A stretch of 64,000 nucleotides of DNA. Source: Erythroxylum novogranatense. Its lineage: Eukaryota; Streptophyta; Magnoliopsida; Malpighiales; Erythroxylaceae. Positions 1 to 11,221 of this stretch are shown here, in pieces. The position numbers were made by a program, and so were the translations under genes. The stretch is taken from positions 11,631,060-11,695,059 of the forward strand of contig CM057225.1 of NCBI GenBank assembly GCA_029891385.1. The letters are read 5' to 3'. The notes below the pieces were generated by a model. The model was not told where the DNA came from and ran no database searches. It saw only the letters and a program-made list of their open reading frames with translations. The stretch's first letter is position 1; each line of letters starts with the position of its first letter.

Positions 1-43
1 ACATACAAACAGAGCAAGATCATCTAACACATCATTGGTTTGA

Positions 44-3000
44 TGTTGGACCCCACACCCCACCTGTAGGTGTTTGCAGCTTATACTGCGGCGTGTGTTT
101 GCGTGTTATACCGCGGCATCCAACACCAAGCACATAACACATTAAATGGTTTGGGTCGGTCCTAACATGACGTACTGCACATTCTCGCATAGATATGGGT
201 GTGCGGCAAGTGAATAGAGGGAGTCCGAAATCGAACTCCTATGCCACTAGCGGCATTTGGGAGAAGGCTATCGAGGGAAACCAAAGGAATCGACTCATCG
301 GAGGGGACCTTACCAAACCCACATAACATATATCAAACTCGAAAATCATATTGCCCGGAGGCACATTTCGAAAACTTGATTTTCATATCGTGTCACATTA
401 TCATTCATAATTTCACATAATTCACATAACAAAATCAAATACCATCACAATTCATCAATCACTTTTATACCGATTCACAATCATATTCGGTTTGTAACAA
501 TGCATAATTAAAGTATGCAACACAAAATAGATAACAACTTTATCAATTCCTTTGAAACATACAATACACATGTCTCATCCAAAATTTAAACCACGATTTT
601 CACCTTTTATTTAAAACAATAAAATCACTAATCATTTTAATTTCTTAAATCGATTTTCAAAACATTTCTCCTTGATTTTCCAAGACATAATAACAATCTC
701 TAAAAATTTTCGAATATCTTGAATAACAATTTCTTCATTCAATTTCCAAAAGCTTTAGAAACAATAAATCTAACTTTTGTAATAATTTTTTGTAATTCCG
801 ACATATGCTCGAAATCTATCAATATTTAAAACCTTTGAAAACTTTCAAAATTGAAAGTTTCAATTTCTCATATTATTGAACATATAACAAAATTTCTAAA
901 GTTATTCCAAAAGCAAAGAATTTCATCAAACGAAAATCAAACGATTACATAAACAATATTTTATAATTAATTTCTAAAACATTCGCAATCATAGTTTTCC
1001 TACTTTCCAAAATAGTCGAAATCATGATTTTCCAACTTTTCAAACACGTAGAACTTGGAACAATTTTCCAAACCATTTGAAATCAATACCAAAATTCGAT
1101 ACTTTCTTTCTTCCACCTTCTCGAAATCATTCGGAAATCCAAATTTCAAATCAATCAAACCATCATTCAAAATAATAAATCGAATCATTTTAACTATTTT
1201 CGAAACCTTCTTCTTTTCTTGATTTTTTCGAAAACATACACAATAAGTTTTCAAAACATTTTCTCCATTCAATACAAAATCAAGGAATTTAAGCATTCGA
1301 AGCATTCGAAATTAATAATTGGAATTCCAAAATCATTGAATATATAACAATTTCTACAGAAATTTCGAAAGCAAGGAATGTACTCAACGGAGATTAAGAT
1401 TTTCAAACATTTTCATAAACAAGAGTTTATAACTAATTCCGAAGGTAATTGGAAATCATAAATTTTAAACATTTGCATAAACCATATTTTCTACACGATT
1501 TCAAATGCATTTTCGGAAATCAAAATCTTCTAACATTCATGTAAAGAATACTTTCTAAACACTTCCAAGTTTATTCGGAATCAAGGTTTTCAAACCCCTT
1601 ATATATATATATATATATAAAACTATAATTTATAAACACTTTCAAAAATCTTGGGAATCATAAATTGTCAAACACTTTTATGTTTATATTTTTCTAACAT
1701 TTTCAAAGCTTCCGAAATCCTAGTTTTCAAACACTTTCATAAACTATGGTTTTATAAAATTCCAAAGCATTAACGTCCATCATTCTAACCCAAGGATTTC
1801 TCAAATATCAAATATCAAAAAGTACAAATCTTGTCATAAGGAATCATGTTATCAAAACAGTTAAATTACCAACTATTTCATTCTTTATCAAAACATTCAA
1901 AAGCAATGAATGTAATCAATTGAATCATCTTGTTTGCATTGTCCGAACAAAACAATTTCTTTGAGTAATTCAAACGTCATGAATAACAATTTCTTAAACA
2001 AATTTTCGAAATCTTTTCTCTTCTTGGTTCTTCAAAAACATAGTTTCCTTAATTTATTTCAAATATCATATAACAACGCTTTCTTAATTAAACCTTCAAA
2101 ATCAATACTTGCAACAATTTTCATAAACAACAATTTTCCAAAACATTTTCATTCTTGATTTTCACAAACTTGTTCAAAGCTTAAAATTCGAAATACAAAT
2201 ACGTTACCCACCTCGAATCGATGCTAACATCTTGTCCAAAGCTTTACTTTTCCGAAGTCCTTCTCCTTTCCTCAACTTTAAAAATACCTAAGCCATAATC
2301 ATCCATATTTAATATCATAAAAATCAAAATCCTCACAATTAACTTAAGCAAACACTAATCCCACATATATCCAAACTATCTACCTTAACAATTTCCAACA
2401 TCCCCAAATCAACAAACTTAACATAAATCCCTAATTCATCAAATCCAAAATGAAACCTCACTTAAGGCATAAACACCATAAATAACTTCATAAATCACAA
2501 ATCCATATAAACCTTAAGTCACTTAACCAAAAATCTTACTAAAACCTCATAGGCATAAACCCCACATTCATTAAATCAACATAACCATAGTCTAATCTCT
2601 TCAATAAACTTTAGAAAACTTAACTTCATAACCTTTCCAAGCCTAACCAACCATCAAACAAGGTAAAAACTCAAAACTTAAAACTTTCTCTCACTTACCA
2701 TTTTTCCACCATTTTCGGCCATTAATGAACTCAAAGCAAGCTTTCATCTTCTTCCTTCTCTTTACTCTTGAAACCCACGAAAATCCCTAATAAAACCCAT
2801 AAAAATCGCAACCCTAGCTATGTCTTCTTCTCTCCACCGAACCTCTCTCTTTTCTCCCTCTCTCACGTTTCTTTCTTCTCCTTTCTCTTCTCTTGTTATT
2901 TCCACGGCTCTGCTGCTTCTTATTTGGATAAAACGACAGCCTCTGATGTGTTCTGCCTTGTCACTTAAAATGGTGCCAAAATGACCAAGTTACCCTCACT

Positions 3001-4064
3001 TATTTGCCCATTTCCAAAATTGCCCCTGCAGGAACTTGAAAAACTGATACCTTGCGATCTGATTTCGGGTAACTAAACGAAATAAATTGGACAAACTTTC
3101 TACTAGAGAATTTTTCCTCTCGATCTTACGAATCCAACGCAACTGACGGTGCTCAATTCGGATCTAAAACGAAGAAGTTATAGCCAAAATACTATCGGAC
3201 CTGCGAAAAATCCGAGACTGAACATTACGCGAATTTAATTCCAAAACTTAACAACCTTAGGGATGAAACTAAATTTCAATCCCTTCATAAGAGTTGTAGC
3301 CCTATATCTTATCTTTATTTTCCCTCAAGAATCAACTCAATCGGAGTTGTACAGATCCCGAAAATCGCAAAATACTAAATTATGTTCAGAAAATTATCCA
3401 ACTTATAACCTATAACCCATCTCTTACTTTGGTTCAATCAATCTCTTTCTATTTAATCTCCTAAAAATCATAATTCTTCATAAAAATGAACGTAATTGTC
3501 TTAGGAATCCAACGCTTCAAGAATCAAATCAATCGGATGTCGGACGAAGGATGTATAAGCAAAAGATTACAAAAGGGTCGGAGTTCAAACCAAGTTACAA
3601 GACTTCAAATACATACTTATACCTGAATTTTCCAAAAATCATATCTCTTAATTCCGACATCGAAAAATAGCAAACTTTATGTCCACGAAAAACTCTCGAC
3701 AGAGGCTACAAGTTTCATGTAGATCATTTTCTCGGATTTTGCTTCAATTAAAGAGTCAACTTTTTCCTCAAAGTCAAACTTTGAACGAACTTTGACTGAT
3801 CATAACTCTCACTCCCGATATCGAAAAATATCAAACTTTATGGCTACGGAAAGCTCTTGACATAATCTAGAAGTTTCCAGAAGACCATTTTATCAAATTT
3901 TGACTAAATCAAAAGTCAACTCTCAAAGGCCAAAAAGTCAACTATTTCACAATTTCTCATATTATCACACTTTCTCTTTTTACTTCTTGCTATTTAACTT
4001 CATTTCAATCAACTCATCCACTTTTGAATATTTCTTATTTTTACTCAAAAATCGGGGTCCAACA
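44..4064 (-). mobile_element. Large LTR, family A copy 1 (solo, or 5' LTR of an element running off the left edge)
   Basis: The ends form an 11-base inverted repeat, TGTTGGACCCC at 44-54 and GGGGTCCAACA at 4054-4064, which fits TG...CA LTR termini. The right end lies inside a Copia LTR: position 4065 onward matches the Copia LTR copy near 9676. The same termini occur at 55995-60363, in the opposite orientation. The interior is AT-rich with many degenerate A/T-rich motifs (about 360-2200) and no credible coding sequence; short open frames here translate to low-complexity peptides. Positions 1-43 do not resemble the missing part of the Copia LTR and no target duplication is visible, so either this is the 5' LTR of a minus-strand element extending past the window edge, or the left flank has been rearranged. 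Confidence 0.65.
1600..1619. repeat. (TA)n microsatellite
   Basis: Ten uninterrupted TA units lie within the AT-rich interior of the large LTR. Confidence 0.9.
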
Positions 4065-4343
4065 CATCTAATGATCCTTAATTCTTAGTCGACTTATAAA
4101 ATACTTAGTCGACTTGTTGCTGGTTCCAACGGATACATTTAGTCAAATCTTCCAATAATCTTCATCTTTAATGTCTAAATCATGTTGACATTGTTTCCTT
4201 CTTGATTCCTCAATGATTTATGATGTCTTCTAAATTTCTTTCAATCCAAAACACCTGAAATAAATTTCTTAACCAATTCTATATATTTTATTATTATCAA
4301 AACTTAAGTAGGATTTAATTTGTCAACCACCATTGGTCCAACA
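4065..4343 (-). repeat. 3' LTR of Copia element 1 (truncated)
   Basis: This piece matches about 9676-9920 nearly base for base. On the minus strand the LTR starts TGTTGGACCAATGG at 4343, right after the polypurine tract. The remaining roughly 800 bases of the LTR are absent because the large LTR was inserted at 4064/4065. Confidence 0.85.
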
Positions 4344-4358
4344 ATCTCCCCCTTTTGA
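4344..4358 (-). promoter_or_regulatory. Polypurine tract of Copia element 1
   Basis: On the minus strand the sequence AAAAGGGGGAGAT directly precedes the LTR start TGTTGG. This is the usual plus-strand DNA priming site of LTR retrotransposons. The Copia element at 27136-36624 has the same motif before its right LTR. Confidence 0.85.
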
Positions 4359-4806
4359 TAATGAAAAAATACTTAGAAATTGTTTAAAAATTGAAAATAA
4401 GAAAATATTGATCAAGGTTGTTTGCCTTGTCATTTTGGTTAAAAGTCTCCCCCTCAATCATATAAATCATTGAATGTAATAACTTTGTAAAATCAATAAA
4501 AAAATTTAACAAACTCCCCCTTAATCAAGTGACTAAAGAATATCAATTTCAATTTCCAATTAGAGTCCCCCTTTTTGTCATAATCAAAAAGTAAAGCAAT
4601 TTGGAAACAAAAAATATAATACCAAACACAAATGTGAAGAGGAGTAAATTGCCAGCATAAAAACATAAGGAACAGAAGAACATAAGTCATTACCAGCAAA
4701 CATAAGAAATCTTAAGCAGCATTCAAGTACAAGTAGGAAAATAAAAACACACATGCTAGAAAGAACATAAGAGAAAAATGTTGGTCAAGGTAAAATGCAA
4801 AACATA

Positions 4807-6035
4807 TCAAGAAGCAGAATCATCATACCTACACCCTAGTTTGTCAAAAATCTTCTTGATGTTCTTCTCCAGGTGGGTAAGCATGCTGCGTTGCTCATCA
4901 ATATTTCTTTCCATGCTCATAAGCATATCTAGTTGATCATCATTTCACTCATTCATCTCTTCCAACTAATCTCGAATCGCCTGAAGATCAGCTTGGGATA
5001 CTTCACTTCTCCGCACACTACTCGGCCTAGAGCTGCTGGGGCGTTCACTTCCCCTCTTAGAGTGTTGTCTTCTGGAAACTCGCTCACCCTCCAAGGTCAA
5101 ACCGAGTTTCTCGACATGATAGGAATAGACCCATCCTTTCTCCACTGTTTTAACAAGTTTCATGCTGCGAAGATTATAAGTAGTGAATCTCCAACTCTGA
5201 GGATAAGGAAAATGCTCATAGACCTTGAGATTGCAATTCTGGAGTTTTACCATTTGAGAGATCAGTGCTCCATAGGGCATGCCTTTATGCTTCACAATTT
5301 TGCTCTTAAGTTCACCTCTTAACATATTTTCTTTCTTTCTCATCATGTGGATGATCAAACTTGGAAGATTTATTGTCTGTCCTTCTTCCAAATGCCAGAG
5401 AATTTCCTTATCCAAGTTAGTGATATGATTTTTGCTAGCCTTCTTAGGATATATCACCCGATTGATGGCATAATGTAATAATCGATAGTTCAAAGGTAGG
5501 TCCATGGCCTCAAAAGGTGGGAAATGTTCTGAGCATAGGCGTGCAAGCAAATCATCACCCTCGCTTCAGATACCCAAATTCTCTTCCGCCTCCTCATCAT
5601 CTCACCATCCTCATGCCTTAAGATGTCTAAATCAGTCAAATAAGCATTTGGCCTAACTCCACTTAGAGGCAACTAAAATCCCTTAGATAAATAATCCTCA
5701 CAAATGAACATTTCTTTACCCTAAATGTGTGATTTTAAGTGCATTCCCGTATCTACATTGCTTCTAATAACCACAAGATTAGCATAGAACTCTCGCACCA
5801 TATCCTCGTAAATATCATCAGCAAAACCCAGAAAATAACGCAAACCAAGGCTTGTGATTTCAGAAAACAAGTCCTGGTATTCACTATGTTCTAATTCAGT
5901 CCAATCAAAACGCATAGACGGTATCAATACCTCATGTTTTAGCACCGAATGATACAAAGTCTGGGCATCGCGGGAGATAAATCGTGGAGGAGATTCAGCC
6001 TTCTTTCCTTTTCCACTAGACTTGCGTGGAGCCAT
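4807..6035 (-). pseudogene. Extra 3' ORF of Copia element 1 (Transposase_32-like, coiled-coil C terminus)
   Basis: It starts at ATG 6033-6035 (MAPRKSSGKGKKAESPPRF) with a basic N terminus. A frame change near 5720-5670 separates it from a second part whose middle (around 5470-5350) reads LLHYAINRVIYPKK and LPSLIIHMM. These resemble the 'putative plant transposon protein' domain (Pfam Transposase_32) found 3' of pol in SIRE-type Copia elements. A Ser/Arg-rich stretch follows, then a coiled coil (about 4960-4815; LDMLMSMERNIDEQRSML) interrupted by two stops. The Copia element at 27136-36624 carries an equivalent ORF in the same place. The function is unknown; an envelope-like role has been proposed for SIRE elements but nothing here proves it. 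Confidence 0.6.
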
Positions 6036-6209
6036 GACTGATTAGAGAAGGATTTGAAGAAAAAGAAGTGAGATTCGGAGTTAGGGTTCTGGAAGGACGA
6101 AAAGGGGATTTTGAGGTAGAGAAGATGATTTGAAGGAATAATCACTGGGTTAGTTGGAGATGAAGGTCGATTGGTAGAGAGTATAGAGATTTTGAAAAAA
6201 TCAGGGGAG

Positions 6210-6525
6210 TAGTCGACTTGTAGAGAGGAGTTGGGAGAAAAGGCTTTTAGGATGATTTGGGAAAAAGAGGTTTTAAATAGTCCCAGAAAGCTGATAGTCG
6301 ACTTATGAAAGAGTAGTCGACTAATAAAGAATAAAAGCATAAGTGGGGGTTAACAGAGTGAAAACTAGTCGACTGGTAAATAGGTGTTAGTCGACTGGTT
6401 TTGAAAAAATAGGCGTATTAGTCGACTGGTCACATCCTGTTAGTCGACTATAATGATGAAAATCTAAACCAACTTGAATAATTCCTCAACCTCAGTCGAC
6501 TTAGACTCCAAGTAGTCGACTGGAA
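6210..6525. repeat. Cluster of AGTCGACT palindromes in the Copia 1 3' region
   Basis: Nine copies of the 8-base palindrome AGTCGACT lie in about 310 bases, mostly in the form TTAGTCGACTGGT or GTAGTCGACTTG. The same octamer recurs in this element's LTRs (two copies at 4084-4115, about six at 9505-9700) and is not seen elsewhere in the window at this density. Confidence 0.85.
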
Positions 6526-6636
6526 AAGTATAAAGCTCCAAATTAAATCCTAAGTGTAGACATGATGATATAAACTTCAGATGGAGTGCATATCTACCTC
6601 ATATCGACCATTTTGATGTAAGTGTATGCAGCAAAA

Positions 6637-6885
6637 TCAACTAAATGAATTTAGGTCACACAGGCCTAGTTTCAATTTAATATGCACAAACACATCTTCC
6701 TTAAGAGGTTCAATAAAAATGTCAGCTAATTGGTCACTAGATGATACATGCTTCAAGCAAATGTCACCTTTTAAACAATGATCACGGATGAAATGATGTC
6801 TAATTTCTGTATGCTTCGTTCTACTATGTAGAATTGGATTTTTTCTCAAACAAATTGCACTGGTATTATCACAATAGATAAGCAT
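6637..6885 (-). pseudogene. RNase H C-terminal remnant, Copia element 1
   Basis: The minus-strand translation contains CDNTSAI, NPILHSRTKHTEIRHHFIRD and QLADIFIEPL. These are the conserved end of the Copia RNase H domain (usual form CDN.SAI...KHI.IRHHFIRD...LADIFTKPL). The catalytic front of RNase H, all of RT and all of integrase are absent. The segment joins protease-region sequence at about 6890. Confidence 0.85.
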
Positions 6886-6894
6886 AATTTTTAA

Positions 6895-7128
6895 CTACAA
6901 TACCATAATCAAGCAATTGATGTTTAATCCAATAACAAGTAAAACATTGTCAATGGTAGGCAAAGGTTCCTTACCCACTTTACCAATACCAATGACTTTA
7001 CCTTTGTTGTTGTCTCCAAAAGTGACATACCCTTGATTCTTTGGTTTAATTTCTGCAAATAAGTTCTTGTCTCCACTCATGTGCCTTGAACATCCACTAT
7101 CAATGTACCAAGTGCTTGATGGTTGATT
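6895..7128 (-). pseudogene. Copia element 1 aspartic protease region
   Basis: The minus-strand translation includes STWYIDSGCSRHMSGDKNLF, with the retropepsin DSG catalytic triplet in the usual Copia context. FGDNNKGKVIGIGK and NVLLVIGL follow, the conserved run leading into the GAG_pre-integrase domain. The frame ends at 6895, where the sequence jumps to RNase H, so everything from the HHCC zinc finger through RT has been deleted. One frame change near 7150 separates it from the upstream gag frame. Confidence 0.85.
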
Positions 7129-7129
7129 T

Positions 7130-8849
7130 TCATTCCTTGCTTGTACCTACAACTGAAGCATCCTTTCTTCTCATTGGTACCCAAGCCATCTTGGGTCCAT
7201 TTTGGTTAGTCATATAAACCACATTAGGAGGTGTTGTACCTTTAATCACCCAAATTTTCTTAACAGTGATCCATCTCCTAATACTTTTACATACAAGTTC
7301 TATATGACCATCTTTCAAACATCTAGCACATTGAGCAACTTTTCCATCCTTAGTGAACTTTGAGATCAATGAACAATCTCTATTAAAGGGATCATATCCT
7401 AATCCATGTTTAGAAATTGAATATCTTTGCAAGGATAATAAGTTTTCAAACTTTTCATTCCCATTAGCAAATTTTCCAACCACATAAGAAAATTCCTTTC
7501 TAAGTCTTTCAAGCTCACAAATAAGATTTTTCTTTTCAACAAGACATGCAGAATGATCTTCCTTTGGACTATCCAAATCATTAATAGTCTCATGTAAAGC
7601 ATAATTTTCAGCAACTAATTCCCTTATTTTCTTTCATAATTTCTTGTTGATTTCAATAGCTTCTTCAAAATTAATTTGTAAAGCATTAAAGGAATCTCTA
7701 AGATCTTGATCAGTGAAAGTTAACTCATCTTCATCATCACTTGTTGATGAGTTATTTTCCATAAGTGCCAAGTTTTTTTCATCATTACTTTGGTATGCTT
7801 CCTCATCATCACTCCAAGTGGCTACTAGGCTAGCCTTCTTTTTTTCCTTTGTCATATTTGTCATTTTTCTGAAAATTTGTTGTGGAGGATGAGCTTTTTC
7901 ATTCTCTTGGAAGATGTCCCCTTTTACCACATTTCCAACATTCTTCATTGCTTTTATTTTTGTCATAACCCTTCGATCTTCTTTCCATGGCAAATTTCTT
8001 CCTTTCTCCATTTCTTCCACCATTTAATTCCTTCCTCCGATTTTTGAGAAGTCCTTTGAATTTTCTCAAATTTCTGGCGTACATTGCTATTTCTTCGTCT
8101 TCCTCCTCTTCATCTATTTCTTCATCACTTTCATCAAAAGAAGAAATATTAGCTTTTAAAGCAATTGACTTTTGTGACTTACCTCTACCTCCTCTAGATT
8201 TGAGAATGATCTCATAGTTGATGAGTGATCCCACCAAGGCGTTGAATTCCAAATGATTGAGATCCTTGGACTCCATAATAGCGGTGACTTGTGAGTCCCA
8301 TTCTTTCGGTAGTGAGCGAAAAATCTTCTTCACCTTCTTGCTATCCGTCATGTGCTTTCCAAGGTTGCCTAATTCATTTATGATTTCTGCAAAATGACCA
8401 AGCATAATGGAAATAGACTCACCTTCCTTCATGACAAACATTTCATAGTCATGGAGAAGCATGTTGATTTTTGTTTCCCGAACTTGGTTGGTTCCTTCAT
8501 GGGTGATGCGAAGTCTTTCCCACATTTCCTTGGCGCTGGTACACGAATTAACTCGGTTTCTTTCTTCAACCGTGAGAGCATAATATATCAACTTCATAGC
8601 TTTTGCGTTGATGTAGGCTTGCCTCCAATCATTGTCGTCGTATTCCAACTCTATTTTTAAGTCACCATTTTCTTTCAAAGGTGCTTGTGGACCGAAGATG
8701 ATGATCTTCCAATACTCCACTCCCTCGCTTATAATATGATACTTCATAGGATTTTTCCAAGAAGAATAGTTAGTACCATTAAACAAAGGAGGGCGATAAT
8801 TTGTGTTACCTTCTTCCGCTAGTTTGTTGTGTGTCAAGCTTAGCGCCAT
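7130..8849 (-). pseudogene. Copia element 1 gag (UBN2-type) with two zinc knuckles
   Basis: ATG 8847-8849 (MALSLTHNKL) is preferred; an earlier in-frame non-ATG codon would read through the primer binding site. The first 270 residues are a typical Copia gag (PPLFNGTNYSSWKN, then a core ending RSLPKEWDSQVTAI). An acidic stretch (DEEIDEEEEDEEIAMYARNL) follows, then a knuckle CWKCGKRGHLPRE whose last Cys codon is now a stop near 7900. A frameshifted continuation runs 8023-7634, then 7576-7130 with a coiled coil, an intact second knuckle (CARCLKDGHIELVC) and the SIRE-like motif KKIWVIKGTTPPN. It packages element RNA in the family; here it is broken by a stop and frameshifts. Confidence 0.8.
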
Positions 8850-8863
8850 CCCTAGATTTTTTT

Positions 8864-8876
8864 GCTTTGATACCAA
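8864..8876 (-). promoter_or_regulatory. Primer binding site of Copia element 1
   Basis: The minus-strand sequence TTGGTATCAAAGC lies one base inside the 5' LTR end (...ACA). It is a near match to the initiator-tRNA-Met primer site TGGTATCAGAGC used by most plant LTR retrotransposons. Confidence 0.75.
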
Positions 8877-8877
8877 T

Positions 8878-9920
8878 TGTAAACGATCTAGAAGGGAGGG
8901 TTGAATATATCTTTAAGCTTTTTGTAATTTTCTACAATAAAATCAAAAGTTAATTCACACAAAAACAATTTAATCAAATCTAAATGTAAAGAGTAGGGAA
9001 GAAGATCAAACACTGTTTTTATAGAGGTTCGATGCTAAGACCTACGTCCTCTACCTAAGCTCCCACTTAGGATTTTGCAAACCACTTTATTACACACTTT
9101 GTAGTTCAGTGTGAACTCTTACAATACCGCTTGATTTCTGACTCAAGCTACCTTTACACTTGATTTGTCTTCCGGCACAAATCCTACCAACACCACTTGA
9201 TTTTCGGCTCAAGCTACCTCACACGTGACCTTTCACTAGTCACTCAAATTGTAAGAGAAATAAGACAAAGCTCACTACAATGATGTAACAAGATAAGAAC
9301 AATAATGAGCAATTTTGGAGCAATAGAAGAGTATTTTCACTTATGGAACTTCAGCACGCTCTCCTTTGATTTTCCACTCTTTATATTAATAAGAATATAG
9401 TCGTTGGAGGTCTTCTAGCCATTGCTTGATTACATATAGCCGTTCCTTAACTTTCTACTTTCCTTTTAGTGAATGATTCGTATAAATCTTGTCCATTTCA
9501 ACATGTTAGTCGACTAGTCGAAGTGTTATAGTTGACTAGTGTTAACATATTTCACTGCAGGCTTGATTTCGCTCCTCGATAAGTCGACTAGTGACATGAT
9601 AGTCGACTAGTGTTACTATTCCAATGAATTGTAGTCGACTTGCAGCATATCAGTCGACTTGTTTTATGCCCCATCTGATGATCCTTAATTCTTAGTCGAC
9701 TTATAAAATACTTAGTCGAATTGTTGCTAGTTCCAACGGATACATTTAGTCAAATCTTCCAATAATCTTCATCTTTAATGTCTAAATCATGTTGACATTG
9801 TTTCCTTCTTGATTCCTCAAGGATTTATGATGTCTTCTAAATTTCTTTCAATCCAAAACACCTGAAATAAATTTCTTAACCAATTCTATATATTTTATTA
9901 TTATCAAAACTTAAGTAGGA
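8878..9920 (-). repeat. 5' LTR of Copia element 1
   Basis: On the minus strand the inner end reads ...CGTTTACA just before the primer binding site. The outer end matches the left LTR (4065-4314) but stops 29 bases short of the expected TGTTGGACC terminus, where unrelated gypsy-type sequence begins at 9921. It carries about six AGTCGACT palindromes at 9505-9700. Confidence 0.8.
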
Positions 9921-11209
9921 TAACGGTATAATATGAGTTGATTTTGATAAGTGATATCGGTACTATTGTTTGAAGTCTGAGAGACATTAGATATGCTAAG
10001 GCATTCTTGTAATGTACAAATTGTATAGTTTCAAGAAAATTATTGAGCTTGAAAGGCATGCACAAATGATTTCTATACTGGTAAAGATAGAGTGTAGTCT
10101 AAAACATTGAACAGACAATTCTAAAATGAATAGAGCAGATTCAGATATTGGGGTTTTTAAATTTAGGGCAATGAAGAGTGAAAAATGTCAAGTAGAATAT
10201 GGGGTAAAATGAAGTGTTACTAGTGTATTGAAGTTTTAGATTCAGTTTTGCTGGAAAGAGGTAAGAAAGTTTATGAGTTAAGGATTCAAAATGGTTAGTC
10301 CCATAATGAATCTGAACTTTCGAGTGAACTCGGAAGAACGATATTTGGTGATGGAAATAAGAAATATGTGTACCCAACAAAAGTGATTGAACAAAGAAAT
10401 TGTTAGAGAAGTACGTGGTTACATGTTTGAATTTCCAACAGTGAGAAGTGTTTAATGCTTATATTTTGGAGTTCATAGGAATATGAGTTTGTTGTATAGT
10501 TCTGATTGACTATAGGTATAACAATGGTGCGATGTGTGAGACAAAGGAAAGTGACTTGTGAAAGATGAATGGGTTAGATAAGGTGGATCAAAATCGGACA
10601 GATGAAATATAGTTAAGTGAATATACAAATTGAGTGCATGAACACTAAAGAACAGTGAATTGTCAAAGGAGAGATGAATCTGAAATAAGAGTCAATGATA
10701 TATGAAAGATAAATGAGTTAGGTGAATTAACACTTGTTATAGTGAAATGGACTTAAGTGTCAATGTGTTAGCACCAACGTATAGTGAAGTGTCGAAAAAG
10801 AGATGAAGTGTTTTTGTGAGTAACACCTTGGCAAGGTGTACTCAAAGTTGGAAAAAGGTATCAATGAAACTGTATGAATTGGTCGTTATGAAAATTTTTA
10901 TTATAAGTTAGTAATATTGGTGAAAGAGGTATTGGATTTATAAAATGTGATAAGTGAATAGGTTGAAATAATGATATGATCCTCAACATACGAAATAAAA
11001 GCTGGAGTGTAATCTGAAATATTCAAGTGAGATAGTTAAAATCGTGAGATAGTCAAATAAGGGATTGAAAAATTTATTGAGTCTGTCTACTGTGATCTTT
11101 CGGAAAATAAGAAATTGAGGGATGAAGTGTATAGGAAATGGAGAGACATATGGTAAATAGAGTAACAGTAGTAATCAATCAAATAAAAATTTCGAGGACG
11201 AAATTTATT

Positions 11210-11221
11210 AAGGGAGAGAAT
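11210..11221 (+). promoter_or_regulatory. Polypurine tract before the forward LTR piece
   Basis: AAGGGAGAGAAT directly precedes the LTR start TGTAACATCCCG. Confidence 0.75.

Larger units (their letters stand above)
4065..9920 (-). mobile_element. Ty1/copia (SIRE-like) retrotransposon, deletion derivative
   Basis: The element reads on the minus strand. Direct LTR remnants flank it (4065-4343 and 8878-9920), with a primer binding site next to the right LTR and a polypurine tract next to the left. The internal order on the minus strand is gag, protease, a junction straight into the RNase H tail, then an extra 3' ORF. Integrase and reverse transcriptase are missing, so it cannot be autonomous. 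The left LTR is cut by the large LTR at 44-4064. The right LTR lacks its last 29 bases (4315-4343 in the left copy) where the next element begins at 9921. The long 3' ORF between pol and the 3' LTR is a feature of the SIRE/Maximus type of plant Copia; that clade assignment is inferred. Confidence 0.85.

Noticed and set aside
21..4069. catct at 21-25 and 4065-4069 as the target duplication of the first large LTR
   Set aside because: The left copy is 18 bases away from the LTR terminus, so the match is probably chance.
5939..6340. 133-codon minus-strand frame ahead of the Copia 3' ORF
   Set aside because: It overlaps the true 3' ORF start in another frame, is Ser/Phe-rich and shows no domain.
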